Origin: a virus
Reading direction: 5' to 3' (one strand)
Virus record (IMG/VR): IMGVR_UViG_3300046500_000136
Coordinates: 1 to 59,872 of that record
DNA: 59,872 bases
Part shown: in pieces, positions 21,032-29,480 of the stretch
Layout: every line of letters begins with the position of its first letter
Position numbering within the stretch: position 1 is the first letter of the stretch
The notes under the pieces: model-generated
The model's input: only the letters and a program-made list of their open reading frames with translations
What the model was told of the DNA's origin: nothing
Databases searched by the model: none
Position numbers and translations under genes: made by a program

Positions 21032-22972
21032 TCAGTTGTACCCCGTCACAACCAGGCCGTTGGCCGCGTTCACGCAGACTGGGTTCCCGATTGGCACGCT
21101 GTTCGCGTCGAGCGCCTGGGTCCACCAGTAGCTCGGCGTGGTGTCGCCTTTGGCGACCCAAAGGACAGCGTTGTCGAGGAAGTTCCCGGTGCCGACGTTG
21201 AACCCCATCGGCACCATGCCGTTGATCGAGTTGTTGCTGGCAATGTTCTGCGCGCTGGTGATGATGCTCGGCGCTTGCGTGTTCGACTTGCTCCAGCCGG
21301 AAACAGCCTTCGGCGGGATCGAATTGTCCGACGTCTTCTTGATGTACCAATAGGAATTGTTGTTGGTCGCTACCTTGTCGCCCGTGAAGCCGCGACCGGC
21401 CGGCGGGTAATCGTTATAGCTGAAGCTGCCGGCCACGGTGGAATCGATGGCCGTCTTGATGCTGTTCGCCGGCGAGCCGTAGCCCGTCGTCGTATATGCC
21501 TGCAGCGCCACCGAAGCCGCCGGGGTGATGGTGGACGAGGATGCCGACTGCGAACCCGTTCCGGCCGAGTTCGTCGCGGCCACTTTGGCATACACCGCCA
21601 CGCCATTGGTCAGGCCGCTGACAACGATCGGGCTGGCGCTGCCGGTGGCGGTGGTGACGATGCTCAGGTCGCTTGCCTTGTAGACGGTCACGGTGTACAG
21701 GCTGATTGCCGCGCCGCCGTTCGATGCAGGCGCGCTGAACGCCACGGTGATCTGGCCGTCGCCTGCCGTGACGCTGCCAATGGTCGGAGCGCCCGGCACG
21801 GTCGCGGACGGGGTGACGCTGTTCGATGGCGCCGATGCGACCGACGAACCGACGCTGTTGCGCGCCGTGACGGTCGCCGTGACCGCAGTGCCATTCGGGG
21901 CCGTGACGCGAACCGGGCTGGTGGTGCCGGTGGCGGTCTGGCCGGTGGACAGGGTGACGGTGTAGTCGATGATCGCCGATCCGCCATTCGATGCGGGGGC
22001 CGTGAACCCCACGTCGACATAGCCATTGCCGGCCACTGCCGTGCCGATGGTCGGCGCACCTGGCGCCGTGGCCCCGGCCGCCGCGATATTGTTCGTGACA
22101 CTCATCGGGCCGAAGGATGCTGCCGGGTTTGGCGTGGCCGCCGTGTCGGTCAGCATGGCGCCGCTGGACGGCTTGGTGTAAATGACGTTGATCGCGTCAC
22201 CGTTCGCATACGCGCCGTTACAGGTCAGCGATATGACCGCGCCAGAAATCGCCACGCTGGAAACGGTCTTGCCGCCACTGACGGCGAACGCGGACGCGGG
22301 CGGCAGGGTCGCGGCCAGTGCTTCGCTCATCGTGATCTGGATGACGGACGGGCTGGCGTTCGCCACCTGCGCGCTCAGGAAGGTGGGCGGCGTGGTGTCG
22401 ACCGAACCGATTTTCGTGGCGACATAGGACGCGACGGCATCGAGCGTGGTGCGCACCTCGTTGCTGCCGTCCTGGGTGATCGGCACGATGTCGGTGCCGG
22501 ACAGTGCGCCGGCGGCGGAAAGCTGTGCGGCGGACAGGCCAATCGAGGCCAGGAAATCGGCGATCTTGATGCGATTGAAGCCGCCGCTTTCTTCCAGCAC
22601 AATCGACGAAGTGGCGACATTGGCGACCGTCGTCACATAGGGCGCGTCCGGCGCCGCCCAGCGCGCCATTTGCGCGGCGGGCGTGGCTTCGAACACATCC
22701 TTGGCGCCCGCGCTGAAATTCACGATCTGGTTGCCGTTCGAACTGGTATAGATGATGTCGCGCGACAGGTGCGTGGTATCGATCAGCGTGCCCAGGCCGG
22801 TTTCGAATTCCGGCAGTGTCGCGTGGCGGATGCAATAAAACAGCCGGTCGCCAGGCTGGTGTCCCTGCGCGAAGGTGCGGAAGGGCTGCACGGCGCCACC
22901 CAGTTGCACCACGTCCGGGCCGGACGTGGCTGTCGTCTCTTTAATCAGGTCAGCGTAAGTCGGATTCGCCAT
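21032..22972 (-). CDS. Tail fibre with SwmB-like and fibronectin type III repeats
   Basis: A 646-residue protein. Residues about 1-165 form the virion-attachment type N-terminus (F-Y-C-I-R-H-A-T-L-P-E-F-E, I-V-N-F-S-A-G-A-K-D-V-F). Residues about 205-300 look like SwmB (M-S-E-A-L-A...A-F-A-V-S-G-G). Two fibronectin-III repeats follow, each starting P-G-A-P-T-I-G and about 90 residues long. The C-terminus is a novel beta-rich domain. The long Ser/Thr/Ala content fits a stiff fibre. It probably binds the host surface. Confidence 0.75.
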   Translation of the reverse strand: MANPTYADLIKETTATSGPDVVQLGGAVQPFRTFAQGHQPGDRLFYCIRHATLPEFETGLGTLIDTTHLSRDIIYTSSNGNQIVNFSAGAKDVFEATPAAQMARWAAPDAPYVTTVANVATSSIVLEESGGFNRIKIADFLASIGLSAAQLSAAGALSGTDIVPITQDGSNEVRTTLDAVASYVATKIGSVDTTPPTFLSAQVANASPSVIQITMSEALAATLPPASAFAVSGGKTVSSVAISGAVISLTCNGAYANGDAINVIYTKPSSGAMLTDTAATPNPAASFGPMSVTNNIAAAGATAPGAPTIGTAVAGNGYVDVGFTAPASNGGSAIIDYTVTLSTGQTATGTTSPVRVTAPNGTAVTATVTARNSVGSSVASAPSNSVTPSATVPGAPTIGSVTAGDGQITVAFSAPASNGGAAISLYTVTVYKASDLSIVTTATGSASPIVVSGLTNGVAVYAKVAATNSAGTGSQSASSSTITPAASVALQAYTTTGYGSPANSIKTAIDSTVAGSFSYNDYPPAGRGFTGDKVATNNNSYWYIKKTSDNSIPPKAVSGWSKSNTQAPSIITSAQNIASNNSINGMVPMGFNVGTGNFLDNAVLWVAKGDTTPSYWWTQALDANSVPIGNPVCVNAANGLVVTGYN

Positions 22973-22982
22973 GGGATTTTCC

Positions 22983-23408
22983 TTATGCCGATGCCGGCGT
23001 GTTGATGGTGATGGTGGTGACACCCTTCAGGAAGGTGCCGGCGTCGGTGGTGATGTTGTCGCCAAAGTCATCGACGGCGACCAGTTCATCAAGACTGGCG
23101 CTGCCGCCCCGGCGCTTGTAGTACACGGCATAGCGCGCGGTCAGCGATGAATTCGGCCAGGCCACAGCCGGGAAGGTGATCCGCATGACATGGCTGCCGG
23201 CGTCCTTGGCGAAGGACGGATTGACCTGGCGCCCGCCCTGGGTATAGCCAGCACCGCCGATTTCCCCTGTCACGTCGGCGCGCTTCGTGTGCAGCGCCTG
23301 GTCGGGCGGGTAGGCGCTCGACACCAGCATCACGTAATAGGTGTCGCTCGACCGGATGTTCCCCTTGAAAACATCGTCGAGGAAGCTGTCGTAGGCAAAT
23401 GTGCTCAT
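22983..23408 (-). CDS. Tail fibre-associated structural protein
   Basis: A 141-residue protein starting MSTFAYDSFLDDVFKGNIRS. It has D-T-Y-Y-V-M-L-V-S, H-T-K-R-A-D-V-T and G-A-G-Y-T-Q-G-G, and a repeated V-A-V-D-D-F end. Proteins of this type occur beside tail-fibre genes in several phages. It probably forms a collar or fibre-base subunit. That role is inferred from position. Confidence 0.65.
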   Translation of the reverse strand: MSTFAYDSFLDDVFKGNIRSSDTYYVMLVSSAYPPDQALHTKRADVTGEIGGAGYTQGGRQVNPSFAKDAGSHVMRITFPAVAWPNSSLTARYAVYYKRRGGSASLDELVAVDDFGDNITTDAGTFLKGVTTITINTPASA

Positions 23409-23481
23409 GCTTGGTCCCAGTGCGAATGATGCCGTTAATTATCTCAGGAAAGATTGCCAATGTGCATTAATTCTCACCAGC

Positions 23482-25014
23482 TCAAACGAATACGGTGCGC
23501 GCACGCGGCGCTGGCGCGCTGTGAAAGCGGGTCGCCAGCTGCACCTGCCCACCAGAGCTGGTGTTCTGCTGCACGGTGGCGCGGTTGTTTTCCAGCTGAA
23601 TCACGCTCGATGGCGGGGGTGGTGGAGGTGGCGGTGGTAGCGTGTCAGCGTTCGCGGTGGACGGTTCGCCGCCGCCGGCCACGCCCAGGATCGAAATCGG
23701 CGTGCCGTTGATCGCGGTCGTGCCCCCCGGCCCGGTAGCCGTGATCGACACGGTGTAATCGCCTGGCGGGATGCCCGCCATCGTGCCGGATGCGGCATTG
23801 TTCACCACGCCGAACAACACTGGACCTTGCGTCACGGCGCCATTCCCGACCGCCGCCAGGGTGACGGCCACACTGGTGGCGCGCGTCGTGGAAAACGCGA
23901 ACGCCTGCGATTGCCCGTCCAGCGGCGGCTGGCTGGTCAGCGTGATCGTCGGATTCGGCACCTTGGCGGTAACGCCGGCCACCGAATTCGTGATCGCTGG
24001 CGCGTTGGCAAACCGGACCTCCAGCAGGCCGGTGGCGCTCGGGACTATCCCGGTTGTTCCGGAAAACGCGCCGGCGCCGATCGACTGGTTCGACAGTGCG
24101 GCCCAGGCGCCCCCGTTGAAACGGTATTCGATGCCGGTCGGGACCGTGCTGCCGGCGTAATAGCCGGCCACCGTAAATCCCTCGCTGCTGACGATGGCAT
24201 TGGGGAATGGGTTGGTGACGGTAACGCCATTGGGGATGACGGCCGTATTGGCATAGCCCGCGTATGGGTCGGACTGGTGCTGGAACACTTCGCCGGCAGA
24301 CAGTGCGCGGTTCCAGTAATTGTCATCGATCAGGACCAGGTTGTCGGCCGGCGCGCCGCTGATGCCATTGATCGTGTTGCCCAGACCGCCGCCCCATGGC
24401 GCGGTCGATACCAGTACCCCGCTCTTGGTGAGGCTGGCGGACAGCTTGCCGTTGACGTACATGCTGAACACGTCGCCCAGTCGCGTCAGGTGCAAGTCCA
24501 CCATCGTGCTCGGCGCGAACAGCACATCGCCGCCGGTAATCAGCGTGCCGGCGATCTCCCACCGAAAATAGAACTTGCCGTCGCTGGTGCCGTACATATA
24601 CAGCACGCATTTCGCCCCGGTGCTGTCGGCAATGATCTGCGCGTAGCGCGGCGGGTAGGTCTGCAGCACGGAGGTGGGCGTGCGCATCCGCTTGTGGATC
24701 GTAAACGCGCCCTTGCCGTCGCTCGACCCGAGGCCGTAGTCCACGGCACTGGGGCCGTTGTAGGTGTTGGTCGATGTGCGGCCGGCCGAGGGATCGCGGC
24801 CGGCGATGTCCGTCGTCACCTGCACCACCGCCGCGCCAGGCGTTGGCTTGTTGAATGCCTTGCTGCCGGCATGCGGGACGCCGTCACCGCCGGCATAGGC
24901 GTTGCTCGGGTCGCCCTGCCAGTCGTAGGCGGCTGTCAGCCCATTGTTCAAGGCGTACTGGACGGCCGACTTGAGCGCCAGGGGATAGGTGCGTTCGCTG
25001 CGCAGGACGGCCAT
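23482..25014 (-). CDS. Tail protein with LamG-like lectin domain
   Basis: A 510-residue protein. Residues about 90-265 show a LamG/concanavalin-type fold (R-W-E-I-A-G-T-L-I-T-G-G, F-S-M-Y-V-N-G-K-L-S-A-S, V-L-I-D-D-N-Y-W-N-R-A-L). The following 150 residues look like Ig-type modules and a poly-proline stretch links a short C-terminal tail. Such lectin-like domains bind surface sugars. The start at 25014 overlaps the upstream stop (TGATG). Confidence 0.75.
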   Translation of the reverse strand: MAVLRSERTYPLALKSAVQYALNNGLTAAYDWQGDPSNAYAGGDGVPHAGSKAFNKPTPGAAVVQVTTDIAGRDPSAGRTSTNTYNGPSAVDYGLGSSDGKGAFTIHKRMRTPTSVLQTYPPRYAQIIADSTGAKCVLYMYGTSDGKFYFRWEIAGTLITGGDVLFAPSTMVDLHLTRLGDVFSMYVNGKLSASLTKSGVLVSTAPWGGGLGNTINGISGAPADNLVLIDDNYWNRALSAGEVFQHQSDPYAGYANTAVIPNGVTVTNPFPNAIVSSEGFTVAGYYAGSTVPTGIEYRFNGGAWAALSNQSIGAGAFSGTTGIVPSATGLLEVRFANAPAITNSVAGVTAKVPNPTITLTSQPPLDGQSQAFAFSTTRATSVAVTLAAVGNGAVTQGPVLFGVVNNAASGTMAGIPPGDYTVSITATGPGGTTAINGTPISILGVAGGGEPSTANADTLPPPPPPPPPSSVIQLENNRATVQQNTSSGGQVQLATRFHSAPAPRARTVFV

Positions 25015-27809
25015 CAGATCGGCTCCAGGGTAGGGGGCGGCAGCAGGCGGCCAAGTGCCGGGTGCACGGCCGGCTCCGCACCCGCGATCGAGCGCTTCGA
25101 GGCATTGCTGGCAACCAGGGCGTTCACGCGGTCGGTATAGACCTGCAGCCAGCCGTTGATCTTGGTGCAGCAGGCGTTCACGTCGCGGTCGCAGGGGATG
25201 TCGGCAAAATAGTCGCGCCGGATGAACGGCCACTGCAGCCGGCTCCATTCGCCAATATCGAGTCCCTTGGTGTTGTTGGTGCCGCGCAGCGTGCCGTCCG
25301 CGTTGTGCACCAGATCCTCCTGCGGGCTGGCCTTCGGGTTCACGCGCGACAGCCAGTCGGCCCAGGAACTGGCGATCTCGACGCTCTCATCATGGATCGT
25401 GCGGTCGCCAACCCACAGGTTGATGCTGGCGCCGTACACCGAGCCGCTGTAACAGCCATCGGTGTCCAGGTAGTAGTCGATGGCGCCTTTGTCGAGTAGT
25501 TTGATGATGGTCAGGATCGCCTGCCGGCAGGCTTCCGAACGTGCCATCATCACCTTCATGAGGCCGAACTGACGCCAGACGACCAGCGCATGGGCCATGT
25601 AATAATGCAGCGTGAAAGAACGCGCATACCAGCTCGTCCCGTAGCTCACCTGCCATTCCACCCACAGGCCAAGATTGCGAATGCCGCGCGATCGCATCGA
25701 CTGGTCGTTATTGACGAAGACCGGCACCGTGATGTTGTTGTACAGTCCGATCAGGCAGTCTTCGATCCGGCGTTCGACCTGCGCCCGCGACACGCCCAGC
25801 GGGTGGTCGCTGGCCAGTTTCCACATCATCGATTCCTGGAACAGGATCCAGGCATGGCTGCGCAAGCCGAATTCCTGCCATGTCGAGTCGGCGCGGGTAC
25901 GCAGCGCCATGCATTGGATGTGTTCGAAGTACCGGAATTTCTGGCTGACGGCATGCGCCGGGCTGTTGTACAGCAGCGCGGCCCAGCCCGGCGATGTGTA
26001 GTTGTGCAGGAAGTCGACCGAGAATCCATTCCACGGCATGCGGTAACTGGCATCGGTGAAGGCGCCATAGTGCGGACGGTCAGGGAATTCCGTGCCGCCA
26101 GCACCCCAGACAAATTTCGCCACCGCGTGGTTGATGTCGGTGTAGATGCTGCCGCCGTAGTATTGCTGGTAGTTCGCCCATTTGCCATCCAGCACCTCCT
26201 GCACTGGCAGGCCGGCGAAGGTTTTCACATCGGTGAAGTGGTGGATCGCATGGTTGAAATACGCCTTGTTCCACTCGGCCACCATCGCGGTGATCGATGC
26301 GCCATCGTGCAGGTGCACCCAGGCCGGGTCGGTCATGTGGATCGCGATCGGGTCCGGGATGATGGCGCGGTCGACGCGGTAGCCGCCAGGGCCGGAAAAC
26401 AGGTCATGGCAAGAGAACGACCCAGGCTCATAGCCATACTGCATGATGTGCTGGATGGCGTTGGTGGTGGTGCCGAAGTCGCCCGCCTGCGCGCCGTACC
26501 AGTTTGCCCAGACAGGGGTGCTGAACCCGTTGCCGGTGGTGTACAGGTACGGGTCGAGCGTGCCGGCCGCCGCCGCCGTGGCGCTGGCGTTCGCGGGGGA
26601 GCACCATTTCGAGACGGCATACCACTGGCCAAAGCCATCGCCCTGCTGGAAGCCGTACATCGGATAGACAGCGTTGGCATTGGCCTGCTGCTTCATCTGG
26701 CTGGGGCGCATGAATTCGGGGGCGATGCCGCTGAAATACTTCTTGGAATAGCTGTTGAGCTTCGACGGGTGCGATTCCCAGAACACCATCGCCGCGCAGT
26801 GCATGTGCGGGCGCAACGGTTTCGTTGTGGTCGGCACTTCCGACAGCTCCGGGCTGTTGATCGGCAAGCCGTCGCGCGGCATGTCGATGGTGCCAAGCAG
26901 CCGGTCGTTTGCCGCGAAAATGCGGATCTTGTGCGGGCCGGGGAAGGTATTGCTGATGCCGTAGGCCAGGCTCAGGCCATTGATATTGCGCGTGCCCTGC
27001 CGGTAGCCGCCGCCGGTGGCGCCGTTCGGGCGCGGGTAGTTCGGCCAGTTCGACGCCGTCGGCATGTAGGCGCCAAGGATCTGGTGCTTCACCTTGCCAT
27101 CGACGGTGCCCACCTGCGGATCCACCGACAGCAGGGTAAAGCCGATCTCCATGTCGCCATAGACCACGGAATCGGTCGACTGCATCACGCGCACGTCGCC
27201 GACGTTGGCGGCGTATTCGGCATCCTCAAACGTCCAGTTCTTGACGCGCTTGTTAAAGTCGATGCGCTTGACCTGCACCACGTTGGCCGGGTCGGTGTAG
27301 TTGTCGACGATGACATAGGCTGGCGCATCGGAATCCAGCGCCGGCGGCGCGTATCCGGTGCCGGAAGGCAGGAACGGCGGCGGGTTGATGCGCAGGTTCG
27401 GCGACACCGCGATGCTGTTGGTGGCGGTCGGATTGGCCGGGAGCACGAAATCGGCATTGGAGCCGACCAGGCCCAGCGTGCCCTCGATCCAGTTGCCGTT
27501 GCCCTCGATGCGCAGGATCGAAATGCCGGAATTCAGGTCGGCCGCCAGCGCGGTGGTCAGATTCGACGTGAAGCCGTAGCCGGTGACGATGCCTCCCTTG
27601 ACCGTCATGTCGCCGGTCAGCGCCGCATCGCGGAATTTGACGCCGGTGTCGTAGACGTTTTCCTGCGGCGTGCTGGCGTTGGCGTGGCGCTTGCAGATCA
27701 CGCGCCGGCTGCTTCCCAGCGCAGCCTTGAAGGCGTTCGACCAGGCGATGTTGGTCGTGGCGGCGGCCCTCAGAAGCGTGGCGAATTCCGGATTGACGCG
27801 CAGGGTCAT
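25014..27809 (-). CDS. Large tail protein, possible surface-glycan-degrading spike
   Basis: A 931-residue protein. The N-terminus (MTLRVNPEFATLLRAAATTN, then R-V-I-C-K-R) recurs in other phage tail proteins. The central and C-terminal parts are rich in Trp, Tyr and His, with S-V-D-F-L-H-N-Y and many helical hairpins (F-E-H-I-Q-C-M, R-I-E-D-C-L-I). This suggests an alpha/alpha-toroid carbohydrate-active fold such as a polysaccharide lyase, a role that is not demonstrated. It is the largest of the receptor-binding cluster and a candidate depolymerase. Confidence 0.6.
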   Translation of the reverse strand: MTLRVNPEFATLLRAAATTNIAWSNAFKAALGSSRRVICKRHANASTPQENVYDTGVKFRDAALTGDMTVKGGIVTGYGFTSNLTTALAADLNSGISILRIEGNGNWIEGTLGLVGSNADFVLPANPTATNSIAVSPNLRINPPPFLPSGTGYAPPALDSDAPAYVIVDNYTDPANVVQVKRIDFNKRVKNWTFEDAEYAANVGDVRVMQSTDSVVYGDMEIGFTLLSVDPQVGTVDGKVKHQILGAYMPTASNWPNYPRPNGATGGGYRQGTRNINGLSLAYGISNTFPGPHKIRIFAANDRLLGTIDMPRDGLPINSPELSEVPTTTKPLRPHMHCAAMVFWESHPSKLNSYSKKYFSGIAPEFMRPSQMKQQANANAVYPMYGFQQGDGFGQWYAVSKWCSPANASATAAAAGTLDPYLYTTGNGFSTPVWANWYGAQAGDFGTTTNAIQHIMQYGYEPGSFSCHDLFSGPGGYRVDRAIIPDPIAIHMTDPAWVHLHDGASITAMVAEWNKAYFNHAIHHFTDVKTFAGLPVQEVLDGKWANYQQYYGGSIYTDINHAVAKFVWGAGGTEFPDRPHYGAFTDASYRMPWNGFSVDFLHNYTSPGWAALLYNSPAHAVSQKFRYFEHIQCMALRTRADSTWQEFGLRSHAWILFQESMMWKLASDHPLGVSRAQVERRIEDCLIGLYNNITVPVFVNNDQSMRSRGIRNLGLWVEWQVSYGTSWYARSFTLHYYMAHALVVWRQFGLMKVMMARSEACRQAILTIIKLLDKGAIDYYLDTDGCYSGSVYGASINLWVGDRTIHDESVEIASSWADWLSRVNPKASPQEDLVHNADGTLRGTNNTKGLDIGEWSRLQWPFIRRDYFADIPCDRDVNACCTKINGWLQVYTDRVNALVASNASKRSIAGAEPAVHPALGRLLPPPTLEPI

Positions 27810-27811
27810 GC

Positions 27812-28192
27812 TTATCTCTGGACAGGTTGCGGGACGGTATAGATCAGCTGCGGCAGCTTGTACGGCTGGCCGGCGGCGATCGCCTGCACCTTGGTCTGGT
27901 CGTCGACCCACAGGATGCGGCTGGCGCCATCGGTGAAAACGACTTGCGAGGTGCTGGATACCATGCTGGCGCTGGCGTTCGCCGTCAGGCCGGCGAATAC
28001 CAGCTGGCGCCCGGTGCCGGCATCGGACAGGGTGAAGTCGGCCGGCGAGACGGCGGCGGACAGCACGGCGGCGGCCAGCGCCTCGGCATACGCCATCGCA
28101 TAGTGGAACGACGGCACCAGCAGCACGCGGGTCGCGTTGTTGCGGATGAAGGCGGGGCCGTTGTCCAGCACGTCGGGATGGGCGTATTTCAT
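27812..28192 (-). CDS. Hypothetical late protein
   Basis: A 126-residue protein starting MKYAHPDVLDNGPAFIRNN. It is beta-rich with alternating V-x-V segments and a C-terminal L-P-Q-L-I-Y-T-V. The ATG overlaps the stop of the holin gene (ATGA). It may link the lysis genes to the tail cluster; its function is unknown. Confidence 0.6.
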   Translation of the reverse strand: MKYAHPDVLDNGPAFIRNNATRVLLVPSFHYAMAYAEALAAAVLSAAVSPADFTLSDAGTGRQLVFAGLTANASASMVSSTSQVVFTDGASRILWVDDQTKVQAIAAGQPYKLPQLIYTVPQPVQR

Positions 28193-28602
28193 GCGGCGCC
28201 CTTGATTTTCTCCACCGAGCGCATGGCGCCCAGGCCAAGCATCCCCATCAGGATGGTGGACATTTCGGTGAAGTCGAAGACGGGCAGGGTGATCGGGTGG
28301 CCGATCCACTGCGCGATCACGAAGACGGCCGGCCCGCCGATGAATTTAAAAGCGAAGGCGGCGCCGCAGGTCCAGCCGACAAACGGCCGCCAGCCGGAGA
28401 CGAACAGCGACGGATTCGCCGCTTCCACCTTGTTCACGTCGATCTGGCCTTGCGCCAGCTGGACATCGGCGTGCAGTTGCTCCAGCGCGCCTGCCTGCGC
28501 CATCTCCAGCATCTTGAGCTTCGCATCGGCGGCAGCCTTCGGATCAGGCAGAACGCGGTCGAGCAGGCCGAGCAGGCCAGGGATCAGTCTTTCCCACATC
28601 AT
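28189..28602 (-). CDS. Holin-like protein of the GTA-holin (3TM) type
   Basis: A 137-residue protein. It starts MMWERLIPGLLGLLDRVLPD with a charged amphipathic helix, then has a W-R-P-F-V-G-W segment and hydrophobic stretches (A-F-A-F-K-F-I-G-G-P-A-V-F-V-I; M-G-M-L-G-L-G-A). The S-G-W-R-P-F-V-G-W motif fits the three-transmembrane gene-transfer-agent holin family. It lies directly downstream of the lysozyme-like gene and is coupled to it (ATGA). It probably makes the lysis pore. Confidence 0.75.
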   Translation of the reverse strand: MMWERLIPGLLGLLDRVLPDPKAAADAKLKMLEMAQAGALEQLHADVQLAQGQIDVNKVEAANPSLFVSGWRPFVGWTCGAAFAFKFIGGPAVFVIAQWIGHPITLPVFDFTEMSTILMGMLGLGAMRSVEKIKGAA

Positions 28603-29093
28603 TTCGCTCCTACAGTGAGGGATGCGAGATCCCAGTTGGCCTGCCAGGTTTCAGGACGCGGGCGGCCGGGACGCCAGGCGGACAGGTACTGCTTCCAGCC
28701 CTCGTCGGCGGTGGCCGGCAGCTTCGACGGCAGGGTATAGATCAGCAGGCGCGCGGCGATGGCGGCGATGATGTCGTGGTAGCGCATGGCTTCCCACAGG
28801 CCGGCGGGGGTCTGGTCGACGTTGAAGACATCGCAGAAGGCGCGCATCTTCGTCGCGGCGGCGGGATGGGTCAGCACGCCCTTGCAGCCGCCGCCGGCTT
28901 CGAACTGCCAGAACGAGGCCGCCGGGCCGGATTCGGTGCCGCCGGACATCTGGCGCCGGTGCGCAAGGCCGGATTCCTGCAGAGCGATGGCCAGCAGGAA
29001 GCGGCGGGCGTCGGGGGAGTCTGGGATGCCGCAGGTCGACAGTTCGGCCAGGGCGGGGATGATGGCGAGGTTCAGCAGGCGCAGCGGGGACAC
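28599..29093 (-). CDS. Lysozyme-like endolysin
   Basis: A 164-residue protein. It has a hydrophobic N-terminus (L-R-L-L-N-L-A-I-I-P-A-L) that may act as a signal or membrane anchor, then R-R-F-L-L-A-I-A-L-Q-E-S, the likely catalytic Glu of a lysozyme/SLT-like fold. A G-P-A-A-S-F-W-Q-F-E block and conserved W and D residues follow. It would cleave peptidoglycan glycan strands at the end of infection. Adjacency to the holin supports the role. Confidence 0.7.
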   Translation of the reverse strand: MSPLRLLNLAIIPALAELSTCGIPDSPDARRFLLAIALQESGLAHRRQMSGGTESGPAASFWQFEAGGGCKGVLTHPAAATKMRAFCDVFNVDQTPAGLWEAMRYHDIIAAIAARLLIYTLPSKLPATADEGWKQYLSAWRPGRPRPETWQANWDLASLTVGAK

Positions 29094-29096
29094 GGT

Positions 29097-29384
29097 TTAT
29101 TCCTTCGCGTCCGGCTTGTTCGGGGTCCAGGAGCGCCAGACCCGCACCAGCTTGATAGTCTGCACCGTCAGCACCACGCAGCCAGTCATGAAGCCCACCA
29201 GCAGGGACGCGGTGCCGATGGCGCTTTGCAGCAGTTCCAACTTGGCCATCGCCCCCATGCTGGCGGTGCCGGTGGCGACCACCGCCGCCACTTTCGGGCT
29301 GCTGGCGATCGCCTCGATCGTGGCGCGCACGCCTGTTTCATCGAACAAGCGGGTGCCGTTCTCGATAAATTGTGATTTTTCCAT
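29097..29384 (-). CDS. Small membrane protein, possible second holin or antiholin
   Basis: A 95-residue protein. It starts MEKSQFIENGTRLFDETGV, then has hydrophobic segments (V-A-A-V-V-A-T-G-T-A-S-M; S-L-L-V-G-F-M-T-G-C-V-V-L-T-V) and a basic tail (R-V-W-R-S-W-T-P-N-K). It has two predicted transmembrane spans. It sits between the giant protein and the endolysin gene, where holins or spanins are found. No specific family is recognised. Confidence 0.6.
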   Translation of the reverse strand: MEKSQFIENGTRLFDETGVRATIEAIASSPKVAAVVATGTASMGAMAKLELLQSAIGTASLLVGFMTGCVVLTVQTIKLVRVWRSWTPNKPDAKE

Positions 29385-29442
29385 CGGCGGCGGCCTTGTG
29401 AATTTGTCGGAGTGAATGCCGCGATTCTATCTCTAAAGCAAG

Positions 29443-29472
29443 TGCCGCAAAACAACTTTTTGCTTTGCGGCA
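29443..29472. other. 9-bp stem-loop between the giant gene and the lysis genes
   Basis: TGCCGCAAA pairs with TTTGCGGCA (29443-29451 with 29464-29472). It lies right after the giant gene's stop on the minus strand and lacks a run of T after the minus-strand stem, so it is more likely a processing or attenuation hairpin than a terminator. Confidence 0.5.
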
Positions 29473-29480
29473 TTGACTTT

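Noticed and set aside
20924-23005. 693-codon plus-strand open frame opposite the tail genes
   Set aside because: It has repetitive Arg/Gly/Asp composition typical of an antisense frame of a GC-rich gene, no start signals, and lies wholly opposite genes with clear domain matches.
25590-27842. 750-codon plus-strand frame
   Set aside because: Same reason: Arg/His/Val-rich antisense translation of the large tail gene, with no domain or ribosome-binding site.
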